Below are positions 10,773 through 19,472 of a DNA stretch of 64,000 nt, piece after piece (position 1 is the first letter of the stretch; each line of letters starts with the position of its first letter). The notes below the pieces were generated by a model. It was not told the origin of the DNA, ran no database searches, and saw only the letters and a list, made by a program, of their open reading frames with translations. Source of the stretch: Maricaulis sp034659015 (GTDB taxonomy: Bacteria > Pseudomonadota > Alphaproteobacteria > Caulobacterales > Maricaulaceae); the NCBI GenBank assembly GCA_034659015.1, contig JAYEGL010000014.1:1-64000 (forward strand). The letters run 5' to 3'. Made by a program: the position numbers and the translations under genes.

Positions 10773-10787
10773 GAACACAAGCGGAAC
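10773..10787 (-). promoter_or_regulatory. LexA (SOS) box of recA
   Basis: GAAC-ACAAGCG-GAAC on the plus strand (GTTC-N7-GTTC on the minus strand) matches exactly the SOS box known from Caulobacter, Rhodobacter and Rhizobium. It lies between recA and the divergent lytic transglycosylase gene, 71 bases from the recA start, so it may also affect the latter. Confidence 0.88.
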
Positions 10788-10873
10788 ATTTATGGTTAAC
10801 GAAACGGAACAAAAGCGAGCCATGGGACGCCGGAATTTTGCCCCGCCGGCCTTTCGCCCTATCATCCGGGGAC

Positions 10874-12244
10874 ATGAGACATCTGATACCGAGCTTCGCC
10901 AAGACCGCGATTGCGATACTCGCGGCCCTGTTCCTGTCGCATTGTTCGCCCGGCCCGCAGGGGCTTGGAGACACGTCGCTGGAGGACATCCGTACACGCG
11001 GCGAGCTGGTTGTCCTTACGCTGGAAGGGCCGACCAGTTTCGCACGCGAAGGCGGCACGCCTGTCGGGTACGAGGTGGAACTGGCGCAAGCCTTCGCGGC
11101 CTCGCTGGATGTCGAGGCGCGTTTCGAGACGCGGCGCGACATCGACGGTCTGCTGGACGCCCTGGAACGCGGCGAAGGCCATATCGCGGCCGCCAATCTC
11201 ACCGTCACCCCCGCGCGGCGCGAGCGCGTCACCTTCGGCCCGGCCTACAAATCGGTGACCGAACAGCTGATCTGCCGCCGCGGCGGGCGCGAGCCGACCT
11301 CCCTGGCGGCCCTGCCCGGCACCTCGATCCGCGTGCTCGCCGGGTCGAGCTATGAGGAGACGCTGGAAGCACTGGCCGCGGACCATCCGGAGATCGCGTG
11401 GACCGCGCGCACGGCCGGATCGGCCATGCCGCTGCTGGAAGGCGTGGACCGGGGCGATTTCGACTGCACGGTGTCGGATTCCCACCTGGCCGATTTCGCC
11501 CGGCGGCGGCACCCGGAACTGGACGCCGCCATGGCGCTGACCGAGGAACGCCCCCTCGCCTGGGCCCATAACGGCACGATAGACGGCTTGCCCGAAGCGC
11601 TGTCGAGCTGGTTCGCCAGCGTTCACGAAAGCGGCTTCCTGGCCGATCTCGACGAGCGCTGGTTCGGCCGGTTCGGCGAGTTCGACTATGTCGATGTGGC
11701 GCGCTTCGTGCGCCGGGTGCAGAACCGCCTGCCGCAATACCGCACCAGTTTCGAGCGCGCCGCCAACACGGTTCCCTTCGACTGGGAATTGCTCGCCGCC
11801 CAGGCCTACCAGGAATCCCACTGGGACCCGGATGCCGTCAGCGCCACGGGCGTTCGCGGCCTGATGATGCTCACCCTGTCGACGGCGGAACGGGTCGGCA
11901 TCGACGACCGCACCGACCCCGAACAGAGCATCGAGGGCGGGACGGCCTATCTCGGCGAGCTCTACGAACGTGTCCCCGACAGCGTGACCGGGGAGGACCG
12001 CATCTGGTTCGCCCTGGCGGCCTACAATGTCGGCATGGGCCACATGTACGACGCGCGTGCCCTTGCCGAACGGCTGGGCCGGGACAAGGATTCCTGGGAC
12101 GACCTCGCCCGCACCCTGCCCCTGCTCTCCGACCCGCAGTATTACGAGACGCTGCGCTACGGCTATGCCCGCGGCCACGAACCGGTGCGCTATGTCGAGA
12201 AGGTGCGCGAATACCGCGCCCTTCTCGAAGCCCAGGGCATCTAG
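10874..12244 (+). CDS. mltF: MltF-like lytic murein transglycosylase, lipoprotein
   Basis: A 456-residue two-domain protein. Residues 1-24 are a lipoprotein signal (LFLSHC, acylated Cys24); about 40-265 is a type-3 periplasmic solute-binding domain (TRGELVVLTL ... YEVELAQAFA ... FGPAYKSVTEQLICR); about 300-430 is an SLT lysozyme-like domain with catalytic Glu314 in the AYQESHWDP motif and the AAYNVGMGH segment. This is the MltF architecture: the enzyme cleaves peptidoglycan glycan strands with formation of 1,6-anhydro-MurNAc, and the binding domain is regulatory. The frame is open far upstream, but the ATG at 10874 gives the lipoprotein signal. Slightly shorter than E. coli MltF. Confidence 0.9.
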   Translation: MRHLIPSFAKTAIAILAALFLSHCSPGPQGLGDTSLEDIRTRGELVVLTLEGPTSFAREGGTPVGYEVELAQAFAASLDVEARFETRRDIDGLLDALERGEGHIAAANLTVTPARRERVTFGPAYKSVTEQLICRRGGREPTSLAALPGTSIRVLAGSSYEETLEALAADHPEIAWTARTAGSAMPLLEGVDRGDFDCTVSDSHLADFARRRHPELDAAMALTEERPLAWAHNGTIDGLPEALSSWFASVHESGFLADLDERWFGRFGEFDYVDVARFVRRVQNRLPQYRTSFERAANTVPFDWELLAAQAYQESHWDPDAVSATGVRGLMMLTLSTAERVGIDDRTDPEQSIEGGTAYLGELYERVPDSVTGEDRIWFALAAYNVGMGHMYDARALAERLGRDKDSWDDLARTLPLLSDPQYYETLRYGYARGHEPVRYVEKVREYRALLEAQGI

Positions 12245-12247
12245 ACC

Positions 12248-13126
12248 CTAGTCTGCCGCCGGCGCCTGGGGCACGTCCGGCAGATAGTCCAGCGGATCGG
12301 CCAGGGTCAGCAGGGGCGATTGCTCGACCAGGTGGCGCAGGGTCGCGGCATGGCCCTGCCCCATGACGAGCAGCACGCGCTCGCCTTCGCGGCCTTCCAG
12401 CTCGTAGAGCAGGTTCGACAGGATCAGGATGTTGCGGGTGTACCAGTTGCCGACGGTATGGGCCCCCGCCGCGCTGCCGTCCGGCTCCCAGCGGCGGATC
12501 CGGTAGGCCAGATAGAAGTCCTCATTGGCGTCGAGCGCGGCATCGGTATTCATCCAGGCCAGCACCTCGCCGACCGAATGCGCGGCCTGACGAACCTCCG
12601 TCTCGCCCGTGAAGCCGCGGCCCAGCGCGTTCGTCGCTGCCTCGATCTCCGCCAGATGCGGATCTTTCCCGTCCTCACCGGCGGCGAGCTCTCCGTAGGC
12701 GAGCGCGAGATCCTCATAGGCCATGAAGCGATGATCGGCATCGACCGGCGCGACCCGGTCCAGCCCCATGCGGGCGGCCATGCGGAAACCGATCTGCTGG
12801 CGCTCGTTCGCCGTCAGCTCGGCCTCGCCGGCCCGCCAGGCGGCATAGCGTTCATTGACCGGGGAATCCGGCGTGGCCTCGACAGCCACCATGGTCGGCT
12901 CGAAAGCGGCCAGCCCGTCCAGCAGCTCGGCGATCTCGGCCTGACGGCGGTCCGAAAGCATGTTGTCGGCCTGGGCGTTGTAGGCGTCCCGGCCCGGATT
13001 GGCGAAGTGATAGGTGCCCAGGATCAGCACCTCGGCGACCGGTTCCGGGCGCGGTGGCGTCTGGGCGGATGCGGCGGCCGCAGCCGCAGCAAGGACGATC
13101 ATGGTGGAAATAGCGATGCGCAGCAT
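12248..13126 (-). CDS. Secreted DUF5694-type protein
   Basis: A 292-residue protein with a signal peptide (1-21, ending AASAQ). The mature part begins with the family hallmark VLILGTYHFANPGRD, followed by LDGLAAFEPTMVAVE. This is the TraB/DUF5694-like group, thought to relate to the TIKI/EreA fold in which a conserved His and Glu act on a substrate, but no activity has been shown to my knowledge. The start has GGGAGG six bases upstream. It converges with the lytic transglycosylase gene, with only three bases between the stops. Confidence 0.7.
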   Translation of the reverse strand: MLRIAISTMIVLAAAAAAASAQTPPRPEPVAEVLILGTYHFANPGRDAYNAQADNMLSDRRQAEIAELLDGLAAFEPTMVAVEATPDSPVNERYAAWRAGEAELTANERQQIGFRMAARMGLDRVAPVDADHRFMAYEDLALAYGELAAGEDGKDPHLAEIEAATNALGRGFTGETEVRQAAHSVGEVLAWMNTDAALDANEDFYLAYRIRRWEPDGSAAGAHTVGNWYTRNILILSNLLYELEGREGERVLLVMGQGHAATLRHLVEQSPLLTLADPLDYLPDVPQAPAAD

Positions 13127-13243
13127 GGATGCCTCCCTCTCGTTTCAGCACATGGATGCCCGGGACCGGCCGGACGGATGCAATGGAACCGCAGCGCGTT
13201 CCCGGCCGTTGCACAGGCCATGGCTGCAACGGGACGATACGCA

Positions 13244-13777
13244 ATGAGCGAGACGACTGCACGCTATCTCAAATTCGCAGCGATGATCGTCACCTCGATG
13301 GTGGTGATGTTCGCGATCAAGTATCTCAACACCTATGCGATGGATCATGTCCATTTTTCGCGCACGCGCTTCTACACGACCTTCATGATGGGCGCCGCCA
13401 TGGCGGTTGTGATGCTGTCCTTCATGCTGTCCATGTACCGCAGCACGCGGGTCAATCTGGGCATCTTCGCCGGCAGCGTCGCGGTCTTCCTCGGCGCGCT
13501 CTGGCTGGTGCGCAGCCAGACGACGATCGAGGACGAGGCCTGGATGCGGGCCATGATCCCGCACCACTCCATCGCCATCCTCACCTCCGAGCGCGCCGGG
13601 ATTTCCGACATCCGCGTCCGCGAACTGGCCGACGACATCATCGAGGCCCAGCGGCGCGAAATCGACGAGATGCACTGGCTGCTCGAGGACATCGCCGAAA
13701 ACGGCGAGGCGCAGACCGCGGCCGAAGCGCAGGCCCGGCCCGTGCCGGACTTCCAGGCCTCTGCCGATCCGTCGTGA
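13244..13777 (+). CDS. DUF305 membrane protein
   Basis: A 177-residue protein with three predicted membrane helices (about 8-27, 43-62, 70-88) followed by a DUF305/ferritin-like helical segment with MRAMIPHHSIAILTSERA, where paired histidines are typical metal (often copper) ligands of the family. Start at the ATG at 13244 is chosen because it precedes the first helix; the frame is open upstream only antisense to the previous gene. The next gene follows 25 bases later, so they may be co-transcribed. Confidence 0.8.
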   Translation: MSETTARYLKFAAMIVTSMVVMFAIKYLNTYAMDHVHFSRTRFYTTFMMGAAMAVVMLSFMLSMYRSTRVNLGIFAGSVAVFLGALWLVRSQTTIEDEAWMRAMIPHHSIAILTSERAGISDIRVRELADDIIEAQRREIDEMHWLLEDIAENGEAQTAAEAQARPVPDFQASADPS

Positions 13778-13802
13778 GCCGACGCAAAGGAAAGGACAAG
13801 AC

Positions 13803-14066
13803 ATGCCCCGGAAGGATCCCGGTCCCTCGGTCAAGGACGACGATCTCTACGAAAAGCTCCGCGACGAGGGCATGAGCAAGGAGAAGGCTGCGCGCATCGC
13901 CAACGCCAAGGCTGGCGGCGACACGCCCATGAAGTCCGGCGGCCAGGCGCCGCCCTACGAGGAATGGACGCGCGACGAACTCTACGACCGCGCCCGGGAG
14001 ATCGGCATCGAGGGCCGGTCCGAGATGGACAAGGCCGCGCTGATCGACGCGTTGCGCCAACACTGA
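13803..14066 (+). CDS. Small protein with Rho-N/SAP-like C-terminal motif (DUF7218-type)
   Basis: An 87-residue charged protein. The N-terminal half (DDLYEKLRDEGMSKEKAARIANA) is a short helical motif seen in small stress proteins of proteobacteria; the C-terminal half (YEEWTRDELYDRAREIGIEGRSEMDKAALIDALRQH) is a clear Rho-N/SAP-like helix-extended-loop-helix, a nucleic-acid-binding motif. Function unproven; an accessory stress or DNA-binding protein is likely. AAGGAAAGGACAAGAC provides the ribosome site. Confidence 0.7.
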   Translation: MPRKDPGPSVKDDDLYEKLRDEGMSKEKAARIANAKAGGDTPMKSGGQAPPYEEWTRDELYDRAREIGIEGRSEMDKAALIDALRQH

Positions 14067-14094
14067 CCACGCCCGCACTCAAGGGAGGACCGAC

Positions 14095-14664
14095 ATGTCC
14101 AGACCGATCACCATCGCCGGCATTTCCGGCAGCCTGCGAAAGGGCTCCTTCAACACGGCCAGCCTGCAAGCCGCGGCCGAGCTGGCGCCGGAGAATGTCA
14201 CCCTCACCACGCACACCCTGCACGGCGTCGAGCCCTTCAACGAGGATGTCGAGGCCGAAGGCTGGCCGGACGGCGTCGCCGAACTGCGCGAGAAAATCGC
14301 GCCGGCCGACGCCGTGCTGTTCGCCACGCCGGAATACAACTACTCCGTCCCGGGCGTGCTGAAGAATGCCATCGACTGGCTGTCGCGGCCGACGGGCAAG
14401 GGTCCGATCACCGGCAAGCCCGCCGCCATCATCGGCGCCTCGCCCAGCCCGTTCGGCACGGCCCGGGCCCAGGCCCATCTGCGCCAGATCGTGTTCTACA
14501 ACGCGATGCCGCTGATGCCCTATGACGAGGTGCTGGTCATGAAGGCCGGCAGCAAGATCGAGGACGGCCGTCTCGTCGACGAGGAAAGCCGGACGTTCGT
14601 GAAGGAACTGATGGCGGACTTTGCCGACTGGGTGCGGCTGCATACGGACAGGAAGGCGGAGTAG
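14095..14664 (+). CDS. NAD(P)H-dependent FMN reductase (ChrR/SsuE-like flavodoxin fold)
   Basis: A 189-residue flavodoxin-like protein. The phosphate-binding loop GISGSLRKGSFNT (about residues 8-20) and the flavin-ring segment PEYNYSVPGVLKNAIDWLSRP (about 81-101) are diagnostic of the NADPH-dependent FMN reductase family (ChrR, YieF, AzoR-like), which reduce quinones, chromate or azo dyes with NAD(P)H. Preceded by GGGAGGACC. It converges with cckA, stops 6 bases apart. The substrate is not identifiable from sequence. Confidence 0.88.
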   Translation: MSRPITIAGISGSLRKGSFNTASLQAAAELAPENVTLTTHTLHGVEPFNEDVEAEGWPDGVAELREKIAPADAVLFATPEYNYSVPGVLKNAIDWLSRPTGKGPITGKPAAIIGASPSPFGTARAQAHLRQIVFYNAMPLMPYDEVLVMKAGSKIEDGRLVDEESRTFVKELMADFADWVRLHTDRKAE

Positions 14665-14670
14665 GCGCCC

Positions 14671-17208
14671 CTACGCCCCCTGCTCCCCCAGCTCCTCCTT
14701 CACCTTCTCCGCCAGCTGCGTCAGGGTGAAGGGCTTGGGCAGGAAGGAGACGTCCTGTTCCTTGGACAGCGTGTCGGAGAACTGCTCGGCGGCATAGCCG
14801 GAGATGAAGACCACGCGCGTGCCTTCGAGCATGTCGCGCGCCTTTTCCAGGAGGCCGGGACCGTCGAGGCCCGGCATCACCACGTCGGAGATGAGCAGGT
14901 CGAAACCCTCTTCCTCGTCCTCGAGGATTTCATAGGCTTCCTCGCCGTCGCAGGCCTCCACCACGTCATAGCCGCGCTTGGCCAGCGTCTTGGCGGCGAT
15001 GGCGCGCACGGCGTCCTCGTCCTCCACCAGCAGGATGCGGCCGCGGCCGGAGAGGTCTTCCGGCGCCTTTTCGACTGTCCGTTCGGCCTCGGCCTCGCGC
15101 AGCTCGACGCTTTCTTCCTCGGTCGGCTCGTGGCCGGGCAGATAGATGGTGAAGGTCGTGCCCACACCGACTTCGGAATCCGCGAAGAGGAAGCCGCCGG
15201 ACTGCTTGACGATACCGTAGACCGTGGCGAGGCCCAGCCCCGTGCCCTTGCCCGCTTCCTTGGTGGTGAAGAAGGGCTCGAAGATCTTCTCCATCGTCGC
15301 CTTGTCCATGCCGTGGCCCTCGTCGGTCACGGCGATGGCCATCCAGTCGCCCTCGCGCGGATTGGGAGCTCCGGCATTGCGCACCACGTCGGCGGAGACC
15401 CGCGACGTCTTGACGGTCAGCGTGCCGCCGCCGTTTTCGCGCATCGCATCGCGCGCATTGGCGGCCAGATTGATGATGGCGGTTTCCAGCTGGCCCTTGT
15501 CGGCCTTGATCAGCGGCAGGTCGCGGCCGTGAATGATGTCCAGGCGCACCGTCTCCTCGACGATCTGGCGCAGGAGGACGGCCACGTCGGACAGCAGATC
15601 GCCGATATCCAGCGTCTCCATACGGAAGGTCTGCTTGCGCGAAAAGGCCAGCAGCTTGCGCACCAGGCCGGCGGCGCGGGCGACGGTCTGGTTGATCGAC
15701 TGAAGCTCGGAATAGTCCGGATCGCCGACCGGGTGACGGTTCAGGAGCTCGTCGCAATTCAGGCGGACCGCTGTGAGAAGATTGTTGAAGTCGTGAGCAA
15801 CGCCGCCGGCGAGCTGGCCGACCGCCTGCATCTTGTTGGACTGGGAGAGCTGGCGCTCCATTTCCTTCCAGGCGGTGACGTCGATGACATAGGCCACCCG
15901 CTTGCCCCCGCGCGCGGGGGCAAAGGCGAGGTGGACATAGACCGGGCCGTCGGTCGTCGCCAGACGGGCTTCGGCGGGCTCGCCGCTGCCCGCCATGGCG
16001 GCGGAAAAGGCATCGACGGGCGAGCGGCCGTCATCCCAGTTGAACAGGTCGCAGAAGCGTTTGCCCGGAATGGCCTGACCGCCGGTGAGCTGCATGAGGG
16101 CGGGGTTCACGTCCTCGATGATGGCGGTTTCCGGATCGGCGCCGTCCAGCCGCACCACGCCGAAGGGCGCATTGGCGAACATGTCGTCCATGGTGCGTCC
16201 GGCCGCGCTTTCGTCGGACAGGGCCTGGGCCACGCCCGGCGGCGCGCCCGTGCGCGACAGCCCGTACATCACGGCGCGCCCCAGCGCGCCCTCGCCGGGC
16301 AGCCATTCCACGACGATGGCCACCGGGCTTTCGATGCCGTCGCGCGCCTTCAGGCGGGCATCGACGCGCGCGGCGCCCTCCCCGCCCCGGCTGTAGAGGA
16401 CGGCCCGGGCGCCATCGCCGGCGAGAACCTCTTTCAGCGCGGGAAATGCCGCGCCTTCCGCCAGGCCCAGCCATTCGCGGAAGGTGGCATTGCCGCTGAC
16501 GATATCGCCATTGGCGCGCAGCGAGAAAAGCGCGACCGGGGCGTGCAGGCTCCAGTCGGCGGACGTGGAGACGTCGGTCCCGGCCTCGCCGCGCTCGCCG
16601 CCGCTGACCAGGCGCCACAGGATCAGCCCGTCGGCCTGGGGCGAGGCTTCCAGATGGAAATGACGGATATCGCCTTCGCCCAGATCGAGGGGCGGCAGAA
16701 GCTCGCATGCTCCTTCGCCGCGCGCCGCAGCGCGCGCCAGACGATAGACCGTGCCGTCGCCGCCGCCGGATCCGGCCCACAGCCGGTCGATGGTCGGCAG
16801 GCCGAAGCTCTGGCCGAACCCGCCGGCTTCCTTCGCCAGCGCGTGATAGGCCGCATTGCCCCAGCGCGGCCCGCCGCGCTGGTCGGTGATGAGGACCGGT
16901 TCGGGAAAGGTCTCGATGGCGCGGAAGGCCAGCGCCGCCGGGCTGGGGGTACGGTTGCGGTCGATCTTGCGGCGCAGATTGCGTCCCGCCGTCTCGCCCG
17001 CGGCAATGGCGTAGAGCACCAGAAAGCCCACGGCGGCCAGGCCGGACAAGTAGACGAAGCCCTGCCAGCCATCCTCGCCGGCGGCAACCACGGCCGCGCC
17101 GAAGGCCACGACGGCGATGGCGCCGCAGACCCAGAAGGCCACCCGGCCGATCGGCCGCGACCACAGCGGCTTGCGGGATTTGGGATCGGTAGCGGCGGTC
17201 TCGGCCAT
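14671..17208 (-). CDS. cckA: Cell-cycle hybrid histidine kinase CckA
   Basis: An 845-residue hybrid kinase. Two membrane helices lie at about 22-43 and 50-70, followed by PAS-like regions (about 95-320 and 345-450), a HisKA dimerisation domain with the phospho-acceptor His472 in LAGGVAHDFNNLL, a HATPase_c domain with GxG boxes (DEGHGMD, GKGTGLGLATVYGIV) and a C-terminal receiver with the acceptor Asp in LLISDVVMPGLDG. In Caulobacter CckA passes phosphate through ChpT to CtrA and CpdR. The gene lies directly downstream of flhB, as in Caulobacter. The ATG at 17208 is preferred to the in-frame GTG at 17223 because GGAG lies six bases upstream of it. Confidence 0.95.
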   Translation of the reverse strand: MAETAATDPKSRKPLWSRPIGRVAFWVCGAIAVVAFGAAVVAAGEDGWQGFVYLSGLAAVGFLVLYAIAAGETAGRNLRRKIDRNRTPSPAALAFRAIETFPEPVLITDQRGGPRWGNAAYHALAKEAGGFGQSFGLPTIDRLWAGSGGGDGTVYRLARAAARGEGACELLPPLDLGEGDIRHFHLEASPQADGLILWRLVSGGERGEAGTDVSTSADWSLHAPVALFSLRANGDIVSGNATFREWLGLAEGAAFPALKEVLAGDGARAVLYSRGGEGAARVDARLKARDGIESPVAIVVEWLPGEGALGRAVMYGLSRTGAPPGVAQALSDESAAGRTMDDMFANAPFGVVRLDGADPETAIIEDVNPALMQLTGGQAIPGKRFCDLFNWDDGRSPVDAFSAAMAGSGEPAEARLATTDGPVYVHLAFAPARGGKRVAYVIDVTAWKEMERQLSQSNKMQAVGQLAGGVAHDFNNLLTAVRLNCDELLNRHPVGDPDYSELQSINQTVARAAGLVRKLLAFSRKQTFRMETLDIGDLLSDVAVLLRQIVEETVRLDIIHGRDLPLIKADKGQLETAIINLAANARDAMRENGGGTLTVKTSRVSADVVRNAGAPNPREGDWMAIAVTDEGHGMDKATMEKIFEPFFTTKEAGKGTGLGLATVYGIVKQSGGFLFADSEVGVGTTFTIYLPGHEPTEEESVELREAEAERTVEKAPEDLSGRGRILLVEDEDAVRAIAAKTLAKRGYDVVEACDGEEAYEILEDEEEGFDLLISDVVMPGLDGPGLLEKARDMLEGTRVVFISGYAAEQFSDTLSKEQDVSFLPKPFTLTQLAEKVKEELGEQGA

Positions 17209-17242
17209 GGGGTGCTCCGGCACGAATCAGGAAGATGTCGGA

Positions 17243-18337
17243 TTACGACTCGCTGGGACGATAACGCGCACGGCGTCCCTGGGCGAGCGAGAGAACATAA
17301 CCGATCACCTTGGCCACGGCCTGGAAGTGTTCGGTGGGGATTTCGGCGTCCAGATCGGCAGTGGCGTGCAGCGCCCGCGCCAGCGGCGGATCCTCCACGA
17401 TCGGGATGGAATGCTCCTCGGCGATCTCGCGAATGCGCAGCGCCGCGGCGTCGACGCCCTTGGCCACGCAGATCGGCGCCGGGGTGACACCCTGCTCGTA
17501 TTTCAGGGCGATGGCGTAGTGCGTCGGGTTGGTCACGATCACCGAGGCATCGGGCACCTGGGCCATCATGCGGCGCTGGGAGCGCTCCTGACGGATCTGG
17601 CGCAGCTTGGCGCGCACCATGGGGTCGCCCTCGGACTGTTTCAGCTCGTCCTTCACCTCGCGCTTGGACATGCGGTTGCGCTTCATGAAGCTCTGGCGCT
17701 GGAACATGTAGTCGAGCCCGGCGATGACGGCGTAGACGACCAGCGCCGCCAGCATCAGCTCGATCGCCGACTGGCGCACGATGGCGATCACCGAGGCCAT
17801 GTCCAGGGCAGGCAGGCCGGCCAGCATGTCGCGCTTGGGATAGAGCACGATGAAGGCCGCCGCCGCGACCAGGGCCATCTTGCCGACCCCCTTGAGGAAG
17901 TTGGCGATGCCCTGGGGGCCGAAATTGCGCTTGAACCCCTCGACCGGATTCAGCTTGTCCAGCTTGGGCTGGATTTTTTCGGTCGTGAACAGCGTGCCCT
18001 GCTGCACGTAATGCCCGGCAAAGCCGGCCACGGCCAGGAAGGCGATCGGCAGGCCGACCAGACCGGTCACCTGCCAGGCCGTCTGCTTCATCATCTGCAT
18101 CACGGCATTGGGATCGACCGCGAAATTGTGCGGCTCGGCGAAGAAGACCTGCATGTCCGAGGCCAGCGCCCGCGCCATGGGCGGGAAGACGAAGCTGATC
18201 AGCGCCAGCCCCGTGGCCAGCACGAACCAGCCCGGAATTTCCTGGGATTTGGCGACATCGCCCTTCTCGCGCGCATCGTCCAGCCTTCGCTGTGTCGGCT
18301 CTTCGGTTTTCTGGCTGTCGTCTTCGCCTTCGGCCAA
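17243..18337 (-). CDS. flhB: Flagellar export switch protein FlhB
   Basis: A 364-residue membrane protein of the flagellar type III export gate. Four membrane helices (about 35-55, 90-110, 145-165, 190-210) precede a cytoplasmic domain with the autocleavage site N270-P-T-H273 (IVTNPTHYAIAL), which switches export from rod/hook to filament substrates. It starts 10 bases after fliR and precedes cckA by 34 bases. Length is normal. Confidence 0.97.
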   Translation of the reverse strand: MAEGEDDSQKTEEPTQRRLDDAREKGDVAKSQEIPGWFVLATGLALISFVFPPMARALASDMQVFFAEPHNFAVDPNAVMQMMKQTAWQVTGLVGLPIAFLAVAGFAGHYVQQGTLFTTEKIQPKLDKLNPVEGFKRNFGPQGIANFLKGVGKMALVAAAAFIVLYPKRDMLAGLPALDMASVIAIVRQSAIELMLAALVVYAVIAGLDYMFQRQSFMKRNRMSKREVKDELKQSEGDPMVRAKLRQIRQERSQRRMMAQVPDASVIVTNPTHYAIALKYEQGVTPAPICVAKGVDAAALRIREIAEEHSIPIVEDPPLARALHATADLDAEIPTEHFQAVAKVIGYVLSLAQGRRARYRPSES

Positions 18338-18347
18338 GCCAGCCTCC

Positions 18348-19100
18348 CTAGGTCATGTCGATGGCGAAGCGCTGCATGCGCTCCAGCCACACGGCACCCA
18401 TCGCGCCCAGCGCGATGGTGAGGATGAACAGGCCGACCATGATGTTGGACGGCATGGCGATAAAGAAGATCTGGGCCTGGGGCATCAGGCGCGAGAGCAC
18501 GCCCAGCGCCAGGTAGAAAACCAGGCCGAACACGATCAGCGGCGCGGCAAGCTGCACGCCGATGCGGAACGCGTCGATGAAGGCTTCCAGCGCCCACTGC
18601 GCGCCGTCGGCCATCGACGGCATCTGCCCGGCATCGAAGACGGCATAGGAGTTCACCATCATCTCCAGCAGGAGGTGATGGACGTTGGTGGCGAAGAGTA
18701 GCAGCAGGAAGGTGAGGTTCAGGAAGGTCGCGACAAGGGCGCCCTGCTGGCCCTGGGAGGGGTCGAAGCTCTGCGCCATGGCCAGACCCGACTGCATGCC
18801 GATGACCTGGCCGGCGACCGCGGCGGCCGACATGAAGATCCGCGCCACAGCGCCGATCATCAGCCCCACGATGACCTCGCCCATTACCAAGCCGGCCAGC
18901 ATCAGCGGCTGCTGCGGCATGGGCGGCAGCATGGGCGCGATCACCGGACCCAGCACCACGCAGACAAGCAGCGCGAAGGCCAGGCGGATACGCACCGGTA
19001 TGCTCGGTTCGCCGAAGCCCGGCATCAGCATCAGGATCGCCCCGATGCGCGCGAAGACGAGACCGCCCGCGAAGACCAGTTCCGGCGCCTGCGGGATCAT
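18348..19100 (-). CDS. fliR: Flagellar export gate protein FliR
   Basis: A 250-residue polytopic protein with about six hydrophobic segments and the family signatures ARIGAILMLMPGFGEPSIPVRIR near the N-terminus and SAAAVAGQVIGMQSGLAMAQSFDP in the middle. It forms the FliPQR export channel. Its start overlaps the fliQ stop by four bases, showing translational coupling. Confidence 0.95.
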   Translation of the reverse strand: MIPQAPELVFAGGLVFARIGAILMLMPGFGEPSIPVRIRLAFALLVCVVLGPVIAPMLPPMPQQPLMLAGLVMGEVIVGLMIGAVARIFMSAAAVAGQVIGMQSGLAMAQSFDPSQGQQGALVATFLNLTFLLLLFATNVHHLLLEMMVNSYAVFDAGQMPSMADGAQWALEAFIDAFRIGVQLAAPLIVFGLVFYLALGVLSRLMPQAQIFFIAMPSNIMVGLFILTIALGAMGAVWLERMQRFAIDMT

Positions 19101-19372
19101 GGCGTGGAGATCCGGTCGAAGATCACGGTCATGAAGCCGGACATCAGCCCGCCCATCAGGGGCAGGAAGATCAGCAGCGCGATGAAGATGGCAATGATCT
19201 TCGGCACGAAGACCAGGGTCATTTCCTGGACCTGGGTCAGCGCCTGGAACAGGGCGATGGTCACGCCGACGGCCAGACCGACCAGCATGATCGGCGCCGA
19301 CATCGCCAGCATCAGCCAGATCGCCTGGCGCGCAAAATCGAGGACTTCCGGTCCGGTCAAGTCTCGCCTCAC
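19097..19372 (-). CDS. fliQ: Flagellar export gate protein FliQ
   Basis: A 91-residue protein with two membrane helices (about 15-40 and 50-75), containing the FliQ core ALFQALTQVQEMTLVFVPKIIAIF. It is the first gene of the fliQ-fliR-flhB cluster, the same order as in Caulobacter, where this operon is a CtrA-dependent early flagellar operon. Confidence 0.94.
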   Translation of the reverse strand: MRRDLTGPEVLDFARQAIWLMLAMSAPIMLVGLAVGVTIALFQALTQVQEMTLVFVPKIIAIFIALLIFLPLMGGLMSGFMTVIFDRISTP

Positions 19373-19399
19373 CTTCTGCGGGGAGAATCGGGCTTACGG

Positions 19400-19414
19400 T
19401 TAATTATGTTTACG
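19400..19414 (-). promoter_or_regulatory. Weak CtrA-like half-sites upstream of fliQ
   Basis: TTAA-TTATGT-TTACG on the plus strand, 27 bases before the fliQ start. It has two TTAA/TTAC half-sites but a six-base rather than seven-base spacer, so it is only a candidate CtrA site. Proposed because fliQ is a CtrA target in Caulobacter. Confidence 0.3.
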
Positions 19415-19472
19415 AATGCGCGTGCGGCGTTAAGAAAGAGTCAATTCAGCTTAATCGGGGGAGTCATCCACT

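Noticed and set aside
15130..17487. Long plus-strand open frame opposite cckA
   Set aside because: Antisense to a clear histidine kinase; no recognisable domain.
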